Shown here: one piece after another, positions 53,201 through 64,000 of the stretch
How positions within the stretch are numbered: the first letter of the stretch is position 1
Layout of the letters: every line of letters starts with the position of its first letter
Assembly: GCA_003255065.1 (NCBI GenBank)
Contig: QAOA01003631.1
Coordinates: forward strand, 124,001 to 188,000
Source of the DNA: Cercis canadensis
Taxonomy: Eukaryota; Streptophyta; Magnoliopsida; Fabales; Fabaceae
Reading direction: 5' to 3'
DNA length: 64,000 nucleotides
The notes under the pieces: generated by a model
Seen by the model: the letters and a program-made list of their open reading frames with translations, nothing else
What the model was told of the DNA's origin: nothing
Database searches by the model: none
Program-made: the position numbers and the translations under genes

Positions 53201-56200
53201 AATCACGGATATGTTGTTTCATTCCTGTCCAGTGAAAATCTTTAGCAATTCTGAAGAGAGTCTTTTGATATCCTTCATGGCCTTGATTATGTAAGGCACT
53301 CATAATTGTTTGGATGGAAGGAGAAGATGAAAGCAAGTAAACACGGCCTTTGTAGAATAATAATCTCTGCTTAAAACTCCACTGAACTGCTGCTGTACCC
53401 TTTTGTATATTGGTTATATATTGCTGGACTTCTGGAGAATTTTGTTGCTCATGTCGGATGGCATCAAAGAGGCTTAATTGGGGCATTGAAATGGCAAGTA
53501 ACACAGCTTTGTCATTATCTCTGCGGGATAAGGCATCAGCAACAGTATTGCTTCGGCCAGCCTTGTATTCAACTGAAAAAGTGTAGCCCAAAATTTTCCC
53601 TAACCAATGCTGTTGTGGAGGAGTAAGGGCCTTTTGTTCCAGCAAAAATTTGAGGCTGTAATGATCTGTTTTGACTATGAAATGTTGCCCCCATAAGTAA
53701 GAACGCCAATGTTTGATTGCCTTGACTAGGCCAATCAACTCTTTCTCATATGTTGGTAGATGTTTGTGCCTAGCTGCTAAAACCCTGCTAAAGAAAGCAA
53801 TAGGTTTGCCATTTTGTAACAAAACAGCCCCAATGCCCATGTCTGAAGCGTCACATTCAATGGTGAAAGCTTGGGAGAAATTAGGAAGTGCCAATACCGG
53901 TGTTGTAGTCATGGCTTCCTTAAGGGTTGCAAATGCCTTTGAAGACTCTTCACTCCAAACGAAGGAATTTTTGCGTAACATGGCTGTTAATGGAGCTGCA
54001 ATGGCTCCATAATTCTGCACAAACTTACGGTAATAACCAGTGAGGCCTAAAAAACCCCGTAACCCTCATAGAGTGGAAGGTTTAGGCCATTCTGTCATTG
54101 CTGTAATCTTAGAAATATCTGCAGAAACTCCTTCAACTGATATAATGTGGCCCAAATAGGCTATTTGTGTTTGGCCAAAAGAGCACTTAGACTGTTTCAA
54201 GAAAAGATTATTATCTAATAATAACTTGAAAACAATCTGTAAATGGTGCATGTGCTCAACCCAAGTGCTGCTGTACACAAGAATATCATCAAAAAATACC
54301 AAAATAAACTTCCTTAGATAAGGACCGAATACCTCATTCATGAGAGCTTGGAAGGTGGAGGGTGCATTGGTTAGGCCAAATGGCATAACCAGAAATTCAA
54401 AATGGCCTTGATGTGTGCGAAAAGCTGTTTTCTCCACATCTGTCTCCCTCATTCGAACTTGAAAATAACCTGACCGTAAATCCAGCTTAGAGAAATATTT
54501 GGCTCTAAATAATTCCTCTAGTAGTTCTTCAATCACTGGTATTGGGAATTTATCTTTGATTGTCTTAGCATTCAACTCACGGTAATCAATACACATCCGC
54601 CAAGACCCATCTGATTTAGGAACAAGAAGCACTGGTGAAGAAAATGGGGACTGACTTGGCCTAATTATTCCCTGCTTCAGCATCTCAGAGCACTGTCGCT
54701 CAATCTCATCTTTTTGGGTATGGGGATATCTGTATGGACGCACTACTACTGGTTTGGTTCCAGGTTCTAGCACAATTTTATGGTCACAGAAACGCTGAGG
54801 TGGAAGACCTTTGGGTTCAAGGAAAATGGAGGTATACTCCTGTAGTAAATTATGCAGGTCTGTCTCACTTTCTCTTTTGAACTCAATAGCATGAAATCTT
54901 GCCTCTTGAGTGGTAGGTTGACTGCCATGTAATTCCATGCATTTACCTTTTTCTACAAAGGACATCTGCATCTTCTTGAAGTCCCATAGGATAGGCCCCA
55001 ATGTTTTGAGCCAATTAACTCCTAATACCACATCAAAACCATTTATGTTCAGTACATACAGATCCAAGATAAAGAAGTGATTACCAATTTAGAGAGAAAT
55101 TCCTTTGCATTGACCCCTGCTTTTGATCCTCTCTCCATTAGCCACTACCACATGCAACCCATCTTTCTTCTCCATTAAAAGATCATATCGTGCAGCAAGC
55201 TCTGAATTTATAAAACTATGAGTGCTGCCTGAGTCCACCAAAGCCCATATGGACTAATCTCCCAATTTCCCCTGTAGCAGCATGTTTTGTGTTAAGGTAG
55301 TGCCAATAATTGCATTTAAGGAGATCTCAGGTTGGTCTATTTGTGCCTCCTGATCCTTGAAATTGTCTTCTTCATCTCCTTCAATTAAATCAATCCAGAA
55401 CAACCTCTTGCATTGGTGACCTCGTGAAAAGGGCTCATCACAATTGAAACAAAGACCCTTGAGTCTTCTTTCCTCCATCTCTGATCTGGTCAATTGTTTC
55501 ACAATTCTGGAACGTTGATGAGGAGGGTCTGCTGGTTTTGGCTTACGATTCTCTTGTGAATGTGACCGAAAGGGTTGCATCTTCCTCTCATATAATCTAG
55601 AGATACTCATATCAGTTGCTAAATCCGGAGGGTCATGTAACTCAACCTCAACTGCTATATAATCAGCAAGGCCACTGATATAGAGCTCTATTTTTTGTGG
55701 TTGAGAGAGAGTACCTGCTCTAGAGGCTAGTTGCTCGAATCTTTCTTGATAATCTGCCACGGATCCAGTTTGCCTCAATTTTGCCAATTCTCCCAATTTA
55801 TGACTTCTAATTGGTGGACCAAACTGCAGATTACATTGCTGTTTGAATTCTTCCCATGAAAGCTGGGGGATATCTGCTTCTAATTGGAGGAACCACAATT
55901 GAGCATTTCCTTCTAGATGATAAGATGCTAATCCCACCTTATCTTCTTCAGATGTCTGCTGGTGGCGAAAGAAATGTTCACATCTATTCAACCAACCTAG
56001 AGGATCTTCTTGCCCCTTAAAACGTGGAAAATCCAGTTTTGAAAATTTAGGGACAGTAGCGCTTCCTCCTGCAACTTCTTTTCCCTTACAATTATGGCTG
56101 CCTCGTTCAGTAGAATCATTGGAGAACTTCGAAGCTGACAACTCCTTTGCAAGATCATCCAAGCGTGTATTGATTGCCTCTTGCCTTGCAAGATTGGCTG

Positions 56201-59200
56201 CACGTTCTTCTTGGAATAATTGCACTAATTGTGCTAATTGTTGCTGTAGTAGATCTGCCATAACCACCTGCTCTGATACCAATTTGTTATGGTCCCTAGA
56301 TATGGATCTAGTTATGGGCCGGAAGCTTTTGGTTTCAGAATTAGAGAGGGGGTTAAGGGAAGGTGTTTTCCTATGTCTACCAATGGTGCTGGTTCCTTAG
56401 AGAGAACCTGCAATCTCCTGAGATAAGTTCTCAGCAACTTAACATAACTTTTCTGATGTTTCATTCCATAATTCCAACCCTCTAAATACAAGCTTGGTGG
56501 AGTAACCACCTCCTAAAAACTAGGAATACAGGGAAATGGAGGAGTAACCTCCTCACAGCACTCCTAACAGCAAGAAAATAACTAACCACGAGCAGAAATT
56601 AAAATAACTACAGAAATTAAAATAACTAACTAATGATAGTTAATTCAGAAAAATTAATTTCTGAATTTCCCATGTGTAAACCGCTGGTACACCAGTGGTC
56701 TGCTAACATTACTCCCCTCCTCTAAATCACGCTTGTCCTCAAGTGTGAAATGTGGAAAACGTTGCTGCATGGAGGAAACAGTTTCCCAGGAAGCTTCAGC
56801 TGGAGAAGTGTGCTGCCAATGAATTAAGACTTGAGGAATTTTACGAACCAATCGCTGGTCAAGCACTGCTAGAGGTTGAGGAGATGGGCTTTCTGGTAAA
56901 CCTGAAGGAAGAGTAGCAATTTCTGGGCAGCTGCCCTCATGAAATGTCTTTAGACAGGAGACATGGAACACTGGGTGAAGGCGAGTGTCTGGTGGAAGTT
57001 CTAATTTATAAGCCATATTGCCAATCCGCTGTAAAATAGTGAATGGGCCATAGAACTTAGGTAGCAGCTTCTGGTGACGGCGGTTGGTCAAGGAGAATTG
57101 CCTATATGGCTGGAGCTTTAAGAGAACTTTATCACCCACATTAAACTCAACATGACGGTGATGAGAGTCATAGACAACTTTCATCTTGTGCTGTGCTTGC
57201 AATAGATGCTGTTTCAGTATCTGCAGAATTTCATCCCTGGTTTGCAAGGCTTTATCAACTGCATCAAGTTTAGAAATACCAGGGCAGTATGATAGGAGAC
57301 GTGGTGGTGGACGGCCATAGACAACTTCAAAAGGTGTAGTACGTAAGGAAGAATGGAAGCTAGTATTATAAGAGTATTCTGCCCAAGATAACCAGTCCAT
57401 CCACTTGGTCGGATGTGTGCTAGTAAAACACCTTAAATACATCTCAATTGTCCGGTTAACCACTTCTGTTTGCCCATCAGATTGGGGATGGTATGCTGAA
57501 CTGAAGCAAAGTTTAGTACCACTGAGACGAAAAAGCTCTTTCCAAAAAGCACTTGTGAAAGTAACATCACGGTCACTAACCATTGTTTCAGGAAGGCCAT
57601 GCAATTTAAAAATGCTGTCAAAGAAGAGCCTTGCAATACTTACAGCAGAATAAGGGTGAGCAGTGGCCAATAAATGGCAATATTTGGAGAAACGATCAAC
57701 CACAACCAAAACAACATTTTTCCCATGGGAGTTAGGCAATCCTTCAACAAAATCTAATGAAATATCAGACCATACCTGAGCTGGAATGGGCAAGGGTTGA
57801 AGAAGGCCTGCAGGTTGTAAAGTTTCTGTTTTGTGCCTTTGACAAACTCCACAGCTACGAATAAAATCACGGATATGTTGTTTCATTCCTATCCAGTGAA
57901 AGTCTTTAGCAATTCTGAAGAGAGTCTTTTGATATCCTTCATGTCCTTGATTATGTAAGGCGCTCATAATTGTTTGGATGGAAGGAGAAGATGAAGGTAA
58001 GTGAACACGGCCTTTGTAGAATAATAACCCCTGCTTAAAACTCCACTGAACTGCTGCTGTACCCTTTTGTATATTGGTAATATATTGCTGGACTTCTGGA
58101 GAATTTTGTTGCTCATGTCGGATGGCATCAAAGAGGCTTAATTGGGGCATTGAAATGGCAAGTAACACAGCTTTGTCATTATCTCTGCGGGACAATGCAT
58201 CAGCAACAGTATTGCTTCGACCAGCCTTGTATTCAACTGAAAACGTGTAGCCCAGAATTTTCCCTAACCAATGCTGTTGTGGAGGAGTAAGAGCCTTCTG
58301 TTCCAGCAAAAATTTGAGGCTGTAATGATCTGTTTTGACTATGAAATGCTGCCCCCATAAATAAGAACGCCAATGTTTGATTGCTTTGACTAGGCCAATC
58401 AACTCTTTCTCATATGTTGGTAGATGTTTGTGCCTAGCTGCTAAAACCCTGCTAAAGAAAGCAATAGGTTTGCCATTTTGTAACAAAACAGCCCCAAGGC
58501 CCATGTCTGAAGCGTCACATTCAATGGTGAAAGCTTGGGAGAAATTAGGAAGTGCCAATACCGGAGTTGTAGTCATGGCTTCCTTAAGGGTTGCAAATGC
58601 CTTTGAAGACTCTTCACTCCAAACGAAGGAATTTTTGCGTAACATGGCTGTTAATGGAGCTGCAATGGCTCCATAATTCTGCACAAACTTACGGTAATAA
58701 CCAGTGAGGCCTAAAAAACCCCTTAAACCTCGTAGAGTGGAAGGTTTAGGCCATTCTGTCATTGCTGTAATCTTAGAAATATCTGCAGAAACTCCTTCAG
58801 CTGATATAATGTGGCCTAAATAGGCTATTTGTGTTTGGCCAAAAGAGCACTTAGATTGTTTCAAGAAAAGATTATTATCTAATAATAACTTGAAGACAAT
58901 CTGTAAATGGTGCATGTGCTCAACCCAAGTGCTGCTGTACACAAGAATATCATCAAAAAATACCAAAATAAACTTTCTTAGATAAGGACCGAATACCTCA
59001 TTCATGAGAGCTTGGAAGGTGGAGGGTGCATTAGTGAGGCCAAATGGCATAACCAGAAATTCAAAATGGCCTTGATGTGTGCGAAAAGCTGTTTTCTCCA
59101 CATCTGTCTCCCTCATTCGAACTTGAAAATAACCTGACCGTAAATCCAGCTTAGAGAAATATTTGGCTCCAAATAATTCCTCCAGTAGTTCTTCAATCAC

Positions 59201-62200
59201 TGGTATTGGAAATTTATCTTTGATTGTCTTAGCATTCAACTCACGGTAGTCAATACACATCCGCCAAGACCTATCTGATTTAGGAACAAGAAGCACTGGT
59301 GAAGAAAATGGGGACTGACTTGGCCTAATTATTCCCTGCTTCAGCATCTCAGAGCACTGTCGCTCAATCTCATCTTTTTGGGTATGGGGATATCTGTATG
59401 GACGCACTACTACTGGTTTGGTTCCAGGTTCTAGCACAATTTTATGGTCACAGAAACGCTGAGGTGGAAGGCCTTTAGGTTCAAGGAAAATGGAGGTATA
59501 CTCCTGTAGTAATTTCTGCAGGTCTGTCTCACCTTCTTTTTTAAACTCAATAGCATGAAAGCTTGCCTCTTGAGTGGTAGGTTGACTGCCATATAATTCC
59601 ACGCATTTTCCTTTTTCAATAAAGGACATCTGCATCTTCTTAAAGTCCCATAGGATAGGCCCCAATGTTTTGAGCCAATTAACTCCTAATACCACATCAA
59701 ACCCATTTATGTTCAGTACATACAGATCCAAGGTAAAAAAATGATTACCAATTTGGAGAGAAATTCCTTTGCATTGACCCCTGCTTTTGATCCTCTCTCC
59801 ATTAGCCACTACCACCTGCAATCCATCTTTCTTCTCCATTAGAAGATCATATCGTGCAGCAAGCTCTGAATTTATAAAACTATGAGTGCTGCCTGAGTCC
59901 ACCAAAGCCCATATGGACTGATCTCCCAATTTCCCTCGCAGCAGCATGTTTTGAGTTGAGGTAGTGCCAATAATTGCATTTAAGGAGATCTCAGGTTGGT
60001 CCATTTGTACCTCTTGATCTTTGAAATTGTCTTCTTCATCTCCTTCAATTAAATCAATCCAGAACAGCCTCTTGCATTGGTGACCTCGTGAAAAAGGTTC
60101 ATCACAATTGAAACAAAGACCCTTAAGTCTTCTTTCCTCCATCTCTGATCTGGTTAATTGTTTCACAAATCTGGAACGTTGATGAGGAGGGTCTGCTGGT
60201 TTTGGTTTACGATTCTCTTGTGAATGTGACCGGAAGGGTTGCATCTTCCTCTCATATAATCTAGAGATACTCATAGCAGTTGCTAAATCCAGAGGATCAT
60301 GTAACTCAACCTCAATTGCTATATAATCAGCAAGGCCACTGATATAGAGTTCTATTTTCTGTGGTTGAGAGAGAGTACCTGCTCTAGAGGCTAGTTGCTT
60401 GAATCTTTCTTGATAATCTGCCACGGACCCAGTTTGCCTCAATTTTGCCAATTCTCCCAATTTATGACTTCTAATTGGTGGACCAAACCGCAGATTACAT
60501 TGCTGTTTGAATTCTTCCCATGAAAGCTGGGGAATATCTGCTTCTAATTGGAGGAACCACAATTGAGCATTTCCTTCTAAATGATAAGATGCTAATCCCA
60601 CCTTATCTTCTTCAGATGTCTGCTGGTGGCGAAAGAAATGTTCACATCTGTTTAACCAACCTAGAGGATCTTCTTGCCCCTTAAAACGTGGAAAATCCAG
60701 TTTTGAAAATTTAGGGACAGTAGCACTTCCTCCTACAACTTCTTTTCCCTTACGATTATGGCTGCCTCGTTCAGTAGAATCATTGGAGAACTTCGAAGCT
60801 GACAACTCCTTTGCAAGATCATCCAAGCGTGTATGGAGTGCCTCTTGCCTTGCAAGATTGGCTGCACGTTCTTCTTGGAATAATTGCACTAATTGTGCTA
60901 ATTGTTGCTGTAGTGGATCTGCCATAACCACCTGCTCTGATACCAGTTTGTTACGGTCCCTAGATATGGATCTAGTTATGGGCCGGAAGCTTGTGGTTTC
61001 AGAATTGGAGAGGGGGTTAAGGGTAGATGTTTTCCTATGTCTACCAATGGTGCTGGTTCCTTAGAGAGAACCTGCAATCTCCTGAGATAAGTTCTCAGAA
61101 ACTAACATAAACTTTTCTGATATTCATTCCATAATTCCAACCCTCTAAATACAAACTTGGTGGAGTAACCACCTCCTAAAAACTAGGAATACAGGGAAAT
61201 AGAGGAGTAACCTCCTCAACTGCAACAAAATAACTAACCACAACTAAATTACAGGAATTATAATAACTAACTAATGATAGTTAATTCAGGAAAATTAATT
61301 TCTGAATTTCCCATGTGTAAACCGCTGGTACACCAGTGGTCTGCTAACAATCTTGCTTTATCACACATGAACATTAGGAAACTGAAGATGCATGGAAGTG
61401 TTTATAATATATATGTACATTTCTGGGGGCCCTTGAATCAGATTATTAACTGTCTTATTTGGACTTCTGTCTGTTTTTCTGTCATCCTAGTCTTATGCTC
61501 TCTTTACGAACCAACAAATATTTGATGATTTTACTGCTCATGTCTCTAGGATGATTGGGACAAATTATATTGGTGCATTCGCTTTGACCAAGCTTCTATT
61601 ACCACTTCTTGAAAGTAGCCCTGTATCTGCAAGAATTGTGAACGTGACATCCTTTACTCATCGAAATGGTAAGAATAATAATTCTAATCTTATTCCTTAC
61701 TCGTTGGTTTGTTGTATGTATTAGTAGTTCTCCTCTAGAATGGTCTCGACTTTAATTTGATTCTCACACGGGATGTCAATATGACATTGCATTGCTGTCA
61801 TGCTTGACAAACAAATTTCCCAATATCATTATCTAGAGGACAAGGAAAAAGGTAAAAACTGGAATATCAATCTAGATTAATGGATATATCATCATTTCAA
61901 GGGTTGGGTTGACACCTAGTGCAATTGCTGAACTTCAATTTCTAATTTCTTTTTGATGGATGACCTTTTGCATAGAATGATACTTATTGACATCATGGGT
62001 TATAGCCGTCTCCTACCTACTTGGTATAAACAATTTGTTTATTGCTTCAACTCATGCCTGATGTAAGGAATTCATGTTAATTTGTTAAATAAGCCAAGGT
62101 AAGCAATTTTAATGGCACTTGTTTGTACTTTCATTTGGTGTGGTGGCTGATTGGTTTGGTCGGTATGCTTCTTTTAATATTTATTCTATATATTGAATTC

Positions 62201-63285
62201 TGCTACCAGCAACTTATTCAGTTATGTTTGTGGAGCAATAGTTTCATGTGGTAAGAGATGTGTAAGATAAACATTTTAATATAATTATGACTGGTATTCT
62301 TTTCTTCAGTTACTGATATACAGGTTGATAACGAAACTGTGTCTGGAAAGAGCTTTCTAAGTTCAAACCGTTATCCGTGTGCACGTATCTACGAGTATTC
62401 CAAATGTAAGCTTCAGATTTGTCATAATTAATATAGATTGCTTTTTATATTGCTCCTAACTAGTGCGTATCCTGTTGAAGTGTGCATACTGCTTTTCTCC
62501 TATGAGCTTCATCGGCAACTTAACTCAATGGATAAATCTCATCATATCTCTGTCGTGTACGTAATTACAAATTTGCTTGTTTCTTATTTCTTCTCTTGTT
62601 TTGTTTCCAAGTGCTATGTGTATTTGCATATATATTGAAAACCTTCTGAAGTTAATTGTTGATACTATGTATGTATTACTGTATACTATCTTGTTTGAAT
62701 ATAATCATCTAATTGCTTCTATGACTTGCCTGCTGGTATTCGTGAATTAAATTACAAGTTTTGCTTCTGTGTATCTCTTCGCCACAATCTATGGCTTATT
62801 GTTCTTGATAAAAGTATATGGGCACATTTTCTTGCCTACCAAGCCCATACCATAGATGAAATTCATGCGTGTATATGTCTAGAAACTTTTAGTTTTCTTC
62901 TAGTGTTGATCAAAGGCTGAGATCTATTATAAGATCCTATACTTTCGTTGCAGATTCATAGGGGTGGGTGCTCTTAGGTTAGGGGGTCCAATCTTACTCG
63001 ACTGAAACACAAAGAAAGAGAGAGATGCAGAGTTTCTTACACTTAACATGTAAACTATATTTTTGTCAATCATGCATTCCACTTCACTTCATGATTTATT
63101 TTCTGTTTTATACTTTTATTTATCATTACAGTGCTGCGGATCCTGGAGTTGTGCAAACCAACATCATGCGAGAAGTTCCTTCCATCCTATCACATTTGGC
63201 ATTTACTGTCCTAAGACTTTTAGGCCTATTGCAATACCCAGAAGGTGGGATTAGCTCTATTATTGATGCAGCCCTTGCACCGTCA
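50248..63285 (+). CDS. Membrane-anchored short-chain dehydrogenase/reductase, 3' end beyond window
   Basis: Exons 50248-50460, 50567-50633, 51125-51153, 51241-51449, 61550-61668, 62310-62405, 62481-62556 and 63132-63285 give 321 codons in consistent phase. An N-terminal hydrophobic helix ([17 protein letters not shown], about 26-42) precedes a Rossmann fold: TGATSGLG (70-77, NAD(P) binding), [17 protein letters not shown] (154-161), VNVTS (Ser about 207), YEYSK (Tyr 240, Lys 244) and [13 protein letters not shown]. The long Ser-Tyr spacing fits the retinol-dehydrogenase/protochlorophyllide-reductase-like SDR group. It resembles Arabidopsis At5g04070 (from memory). The substrate is unknown. 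The usual C-terminal exon is not in view, so the gene continues past 64000. Its fourth intron is about 10.1 kb because of a gypsy array and would be about 389 bp without it. Confidence 0.92.
50691..50732. repeat. (TA)n repeat in SDR intron 2
   Basis: Two TA runs separated by GGCA, with GGCATA again after the second run. Confidence 0.9.
51639..51643. repeat. Target-site duplication, left copy
   Basis: ATCTT, matching ATCTT at 61350-61354 on the far side of the array. Confidence 0.85.
51644..52044 (-). repeat. Outer LTR (3' LTR in element sense)
   Basis: TGTTACGG...CTGCTAACA on the plus strand, 401 bp. Bordered inside by the purine-rich tract (TTACTCCCCTCC on plus, 52045 onward). Confidence 0.92.
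52045..56284 (-). mobile_element. Gypsy internal body A, broken
   Basis: Parts in element order: primer-binding site next to the middle LTR (TGGTATCAGAGC), gag with zinc knuckle ([14 protein letters not shown]) starting at 56261, protease, reverse transcriptase (FFDDILVYS), RNase H, integrase (zinc finger, then the DDE core) and a chromodomain-like tail. It is very similar to body B. The coding region is not continuous, with about two to three breaks, so it is a recent fossil. Confidence 0.9.
56285..56708 (-). repeat. Middle LTR, divergent type
   Basis: About 424 bp, starting TGTTATGG. It is longer than the outer LTRs by a block in its right third (around 56555-56625) and has scattered differences. 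It serves as 3' LTR for body B and 5' LTR for body A. Confidence 0.9.
56654..60925 (-). CDS. Gypsy body B gag-pol polyprotein, looks whole
   Basis: One uninterrupted frame of about 1423 codons from the ATG at 60925 ([12 protein letters not shown]). Order: gag ([14 protein letters not shown]), zinc knuckle ([14 protein letters not shown]), protease ([12 protein letters not shown]), reverse transcriptase (FFDDILVYS), RNase H (IECDASDMG), integrase (zinc-finger region, then a DFVEGLP...[14 protein letters not shown] core) and a chromodomain-like end ([17 protein letters not shown]). Gag and pol share one frame, as in several plant chromoviruses. The frame runs through the polypurine tract and ends about 18 codons inside the 3' LTR. 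The primer-binding site is on the 5' side (TGGTATCAGAGC, about 60934-60945). Whether the element is active cannot be judged. Confidence 0.93.
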   Translation of the reverse strand: MADPLQQQLAQLVQLFQEERAANLARQEALHTRLDDLAKELSASKFSNDSTERGSHNRKGKEVVGGSATVPKFSKLDFPRFKGQEDPLGWLNRCEHFFRHQQTSEEDKVGLASYHLEGNAQLWFLQLEADIPQLSWEEFKQQCNLRFGPPIRSHKLGELAKLRQTGSVADYQERFKQLASRAGTLSQPQKIELYISGLADYIAIEVELHDPLDLATAMSISRLYERKMQPFRSHSQENRKPKPADPPHQRSRFVKQLTRSEMEERRLKGLCFNCDEPFSRGHQCKRLFWIDLIEGDEEDNFKDQEVQMDQPEISLNAIIGTTSTQNMLLRGKLGDQSIWALVDSGSTHSFINSELAARYDLLMEKKDGLQVVVANGERIKSRGQCKGISLQIGNHFFTLDLYVLNINGFDVVLGVNWLKTLGPILWDFKKMQMSFIEKGKCVELYGSQPTTQEASFHAIEFKKEGETDLQKLLQEYTSIFLEPKGLPPQRFCDHKIVLEPGTKPVVVRPYRYPHTQKDEIERQCSEMLKQGIIRPSQSPFSSPVLLVPKSDRSWRMCIDYRELNAKTIKDKFPIPVIEELLEELFGAKYFSKLDLRSGYFQVRMRETDVEKTAFRTHQGHFEFLVMPFGLTNAPSTFQALMNEVFGPYLRKFILVFFDDILVYSSTWVEHMHHLQIVFKLLLDNNLFLKQSKCSFGQTQIAYLGHIISAEGVSADISKITAMTEWPKPSTLRGLRGFLGLTGYYRKFVQNYGAIAAPLTAMLRKNSFVWSEESSKAFATLKEAMTTTPVLALPNFSQAFTIECDASDMGLGAVLLQNGKPIAFFSRVLAARHKHLPTYEKELIGLVKAIKHWRSYLWGQHFIVKTDHYSLKFLLEQKALTPPQQHWLGKILGYTFSVEYKAGRSNTVADALSRRDNDKAVLLAISMPQLSLFDAIRHEQQNSPEVQQYITNIQKGTAAVQWSFKQGLLFYKGRVHLPSSSPSIQTIMSALHNQGHEGYQKTLFRIAKDFHWIGMKQHIRDFIRSCGVCQRHKTETLQPAGLLQPLPIPAQVWSDISLDFVEGLPNSHGKNVVLVVVDRFSKYCHLLATAHPYSAVSIARLFFDSIFKLHGLPETMVSDRDVTFTSAFWKELFRLSGTKLCFSSAYHPQSDGQTEVVNRTIEMYLRCFTSTHPTKWMDWLSWAEYSYNTSFHSSLRTTPFEVVYGRPPPRLLSYCPGISKLDAVDKALQTRDEILQILKQHLLQAQHKMKVVYDSHHRHVEFNVGDKVLLKLQPYRQFSLTNRRHQKLLPKFYGPFTILQRIGNMAYKLELPPDTRLHPVFHVSCLKTFHEGSCPEIATLPSGLPESPSPQPLAVLDQRLVRKIPQVLIHWQHTSPAEASWETVSSMQQRFPHFTLEDKRDLEEGSNVSRPLVYQRFTHGKFRN
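60949..61349 (-). repeat. Outer LTR (5' LTR in element sense)
   Basis: 401 bp, TGTTACGG...CTGCTAACA on the plus strand, nearly identical to the LTR at 51644-52044. Confidence 0.92.
61350..61354. repeat. Target-site duplication, right copy
   Basis: ATCTT directly after the outer LTR, pairing with 51639-51643. Confidence 0.85.
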
Positions 63286-64000
63286 GTAAGTATTCTTTTA
63301 ATTGCATTATTTTAACAAAGATTTTACTGCACAGCGCACATCATTATCTATGTTTCCAATTCGCCAAAGGTGCTGTACCAACAAAGCCAAATATTATTCT
63401 ATTACATGTATTTATGCCTTGTAAGATAAGAGTTTGCCTGATGCGATATCAAACCTCTTAGACCTTATCCTTGCGTGATGGAGATTCAACTTTAATTGAG
63501 CCTTAATATTTTCTTTAGTGAATTGAACAAGTTGTTACGTACTGTTTTGTTTTGGAGTAAATGAAATATATTTCTTCTCTCTTTCTTGGGGAGACATTGA
63601 ATGCTTCTTTTTATATATAAACACGGAGTCTTCTTCAAACTAATTCAGATTCACAGTGCTTTCTTTTTCGCCATTTAGCCCCTTACCACAGGATATGCTT
63701 AGAAATTCTACCCATGTCATTTTTGGCCCTGCTATTCTTCTAGCAAGTATAAATTATTCACGGGTGAATTTTTGGCTTGTATATATTACATATATATATA
63801 TATATATAAGACATTGTTTCTTGTGGCATTTCTGACCATTATATTAGTCATGCATGAAATACTAGGTGGTTGTGCCAGTATTGTTCGGATAATAAGGATT
63901 TTGTTTCCACTCCACAGACAATTTCTTACGGCATATCAGATTTTTAAAACAATATTGTAGAAATATATATTGGTGGTGGTTCTGTGATTGGGATTGGTGT
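63286..64000. other. SDR intron running to the window edge
   Basis: Begins with the donor GTAAGT after the last exon seen. A TA repeat lies at 63790-63808. I searched for the expected C-terminal SDR exon and did not find it, so it should lie beyond the window. Confidence 0.6.

Larger units (their letters stand above)
51644..61349 (-). mobile_element. Tandem Ty3/gypsy array: LTR-body-LTR-body-LTR
   Basis: Three LTRs (51644-52044, 56285-56708 and 60949-61349) enclose two internal bodies, both on the minus strand. The array as a whole is flanked by the direct repeat ATCTT (51639-51643 and 61350-61354), so it counts as one insertion site. The outer LTRs are both 401 bp and differ at only about four positions in my hand alignment. 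The middle LTR is longer and clearly different. About 1% outer-LTR divergence suggests an insertion of the order of a few hundred thousand years at commonly used plant rates. Family: chromovirus-like Ty3/gypsy (gag, protease, RT, RNase H, integrase, chromodomain-like end). Confidence 0.93.

Noticed and set aside
53713-54012. 99-residue plus-strand frame, repeated at 58377-58676
   Set aside because: Present twice only because the gypsy bodies are duplicated; antisense shadow of the RNase H region.
56285-56708. Middle LTR as evidence of two independent gypsy insertions
   Set aside because: No target duplication borders it, and the only matching pair (ATCTT) flanks the whole array.

Overview
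The window is nuclear DNA of a flowering plant, most likely a woody rosid-type eudicot. The genes have GT-AG introns, intergenic DNA is AT-rich, and retrotransposons of the plant Ty1/copia and Ty3/gypsy types are present, primed at the initiator-Met tRNA site. The protein-coding genes resemble Arabidopsis SPMS, CNGC1, plastidial pyruvate kinase 4 and group A PP2C. I cannot name the species. No rRNA, tRNA, CRISPR array or prokaryotic operon was seen. Exon borders were worked out by hand from splice sites, reading phase and remembered family alignments. All lengths are therefore predictions.

Layout. (1) 1-19.3 kb is a cluster of six LRK10-like (GUB_WAK ectodomain, transmembrane segment, kinase) receptor kinase loci of two subfamilies. 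Three look usable: a 5'-cut gene at 2-2765 (+), 3959-5874 (-) and 6216-8851 (+). Three are decayed: 9599-10662 (+), 11210-13224 (-) and 14483-19303 (+). The last carries a broken Ty1/copia fossil in an intron. (2) 20.2-22.9 kb holds a group A PP2C (ABA co-receptor type) behind a promoter with four ACGT motifs, one a perfect CACGTGGC. (3) 22.9-27.7 kb is AT-rich and gene-poor. It holds an unidentified gene scrap, a ~600-bp foldback element, a long poly-T with an ambiguous base, and MITE-like repeats. (4) 27.7-33.5 kb is spermine synthase (10 coding exons). (5) 34.2-38.6 kb holds a long-TIR MITE and a plastidial pyruvate-kinase-like gene without the usual C-terminal domain. (6) 39.1-41.8 kb is a hAT-like transposon inserted in a MITE. 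(7) 42.5-47.9 kb (-) is a CNGC1-type channel gene. (8) 50.2 kb to the window end is a membrane-anchored short-chain dehydrogenase gene, cut by the window edge. Its fourth intron holds a 9.7-kb tandem gypsy array (LTR-body-LTR-body-LTR) bounded by a single 5-bp target duplication.

The genes do not form a single pathway. The most informative points are the receptor-kinase cluster, with live and dying copies and altered catalytic motifs in otherwise open genes; the nested and tandem transposon structures; a 42-bp exact match between two distant places, next to an ambiguous base; and the SPMS/CNGC1 neighbourhood, which recalls the adjacent Arabidopsis pair.
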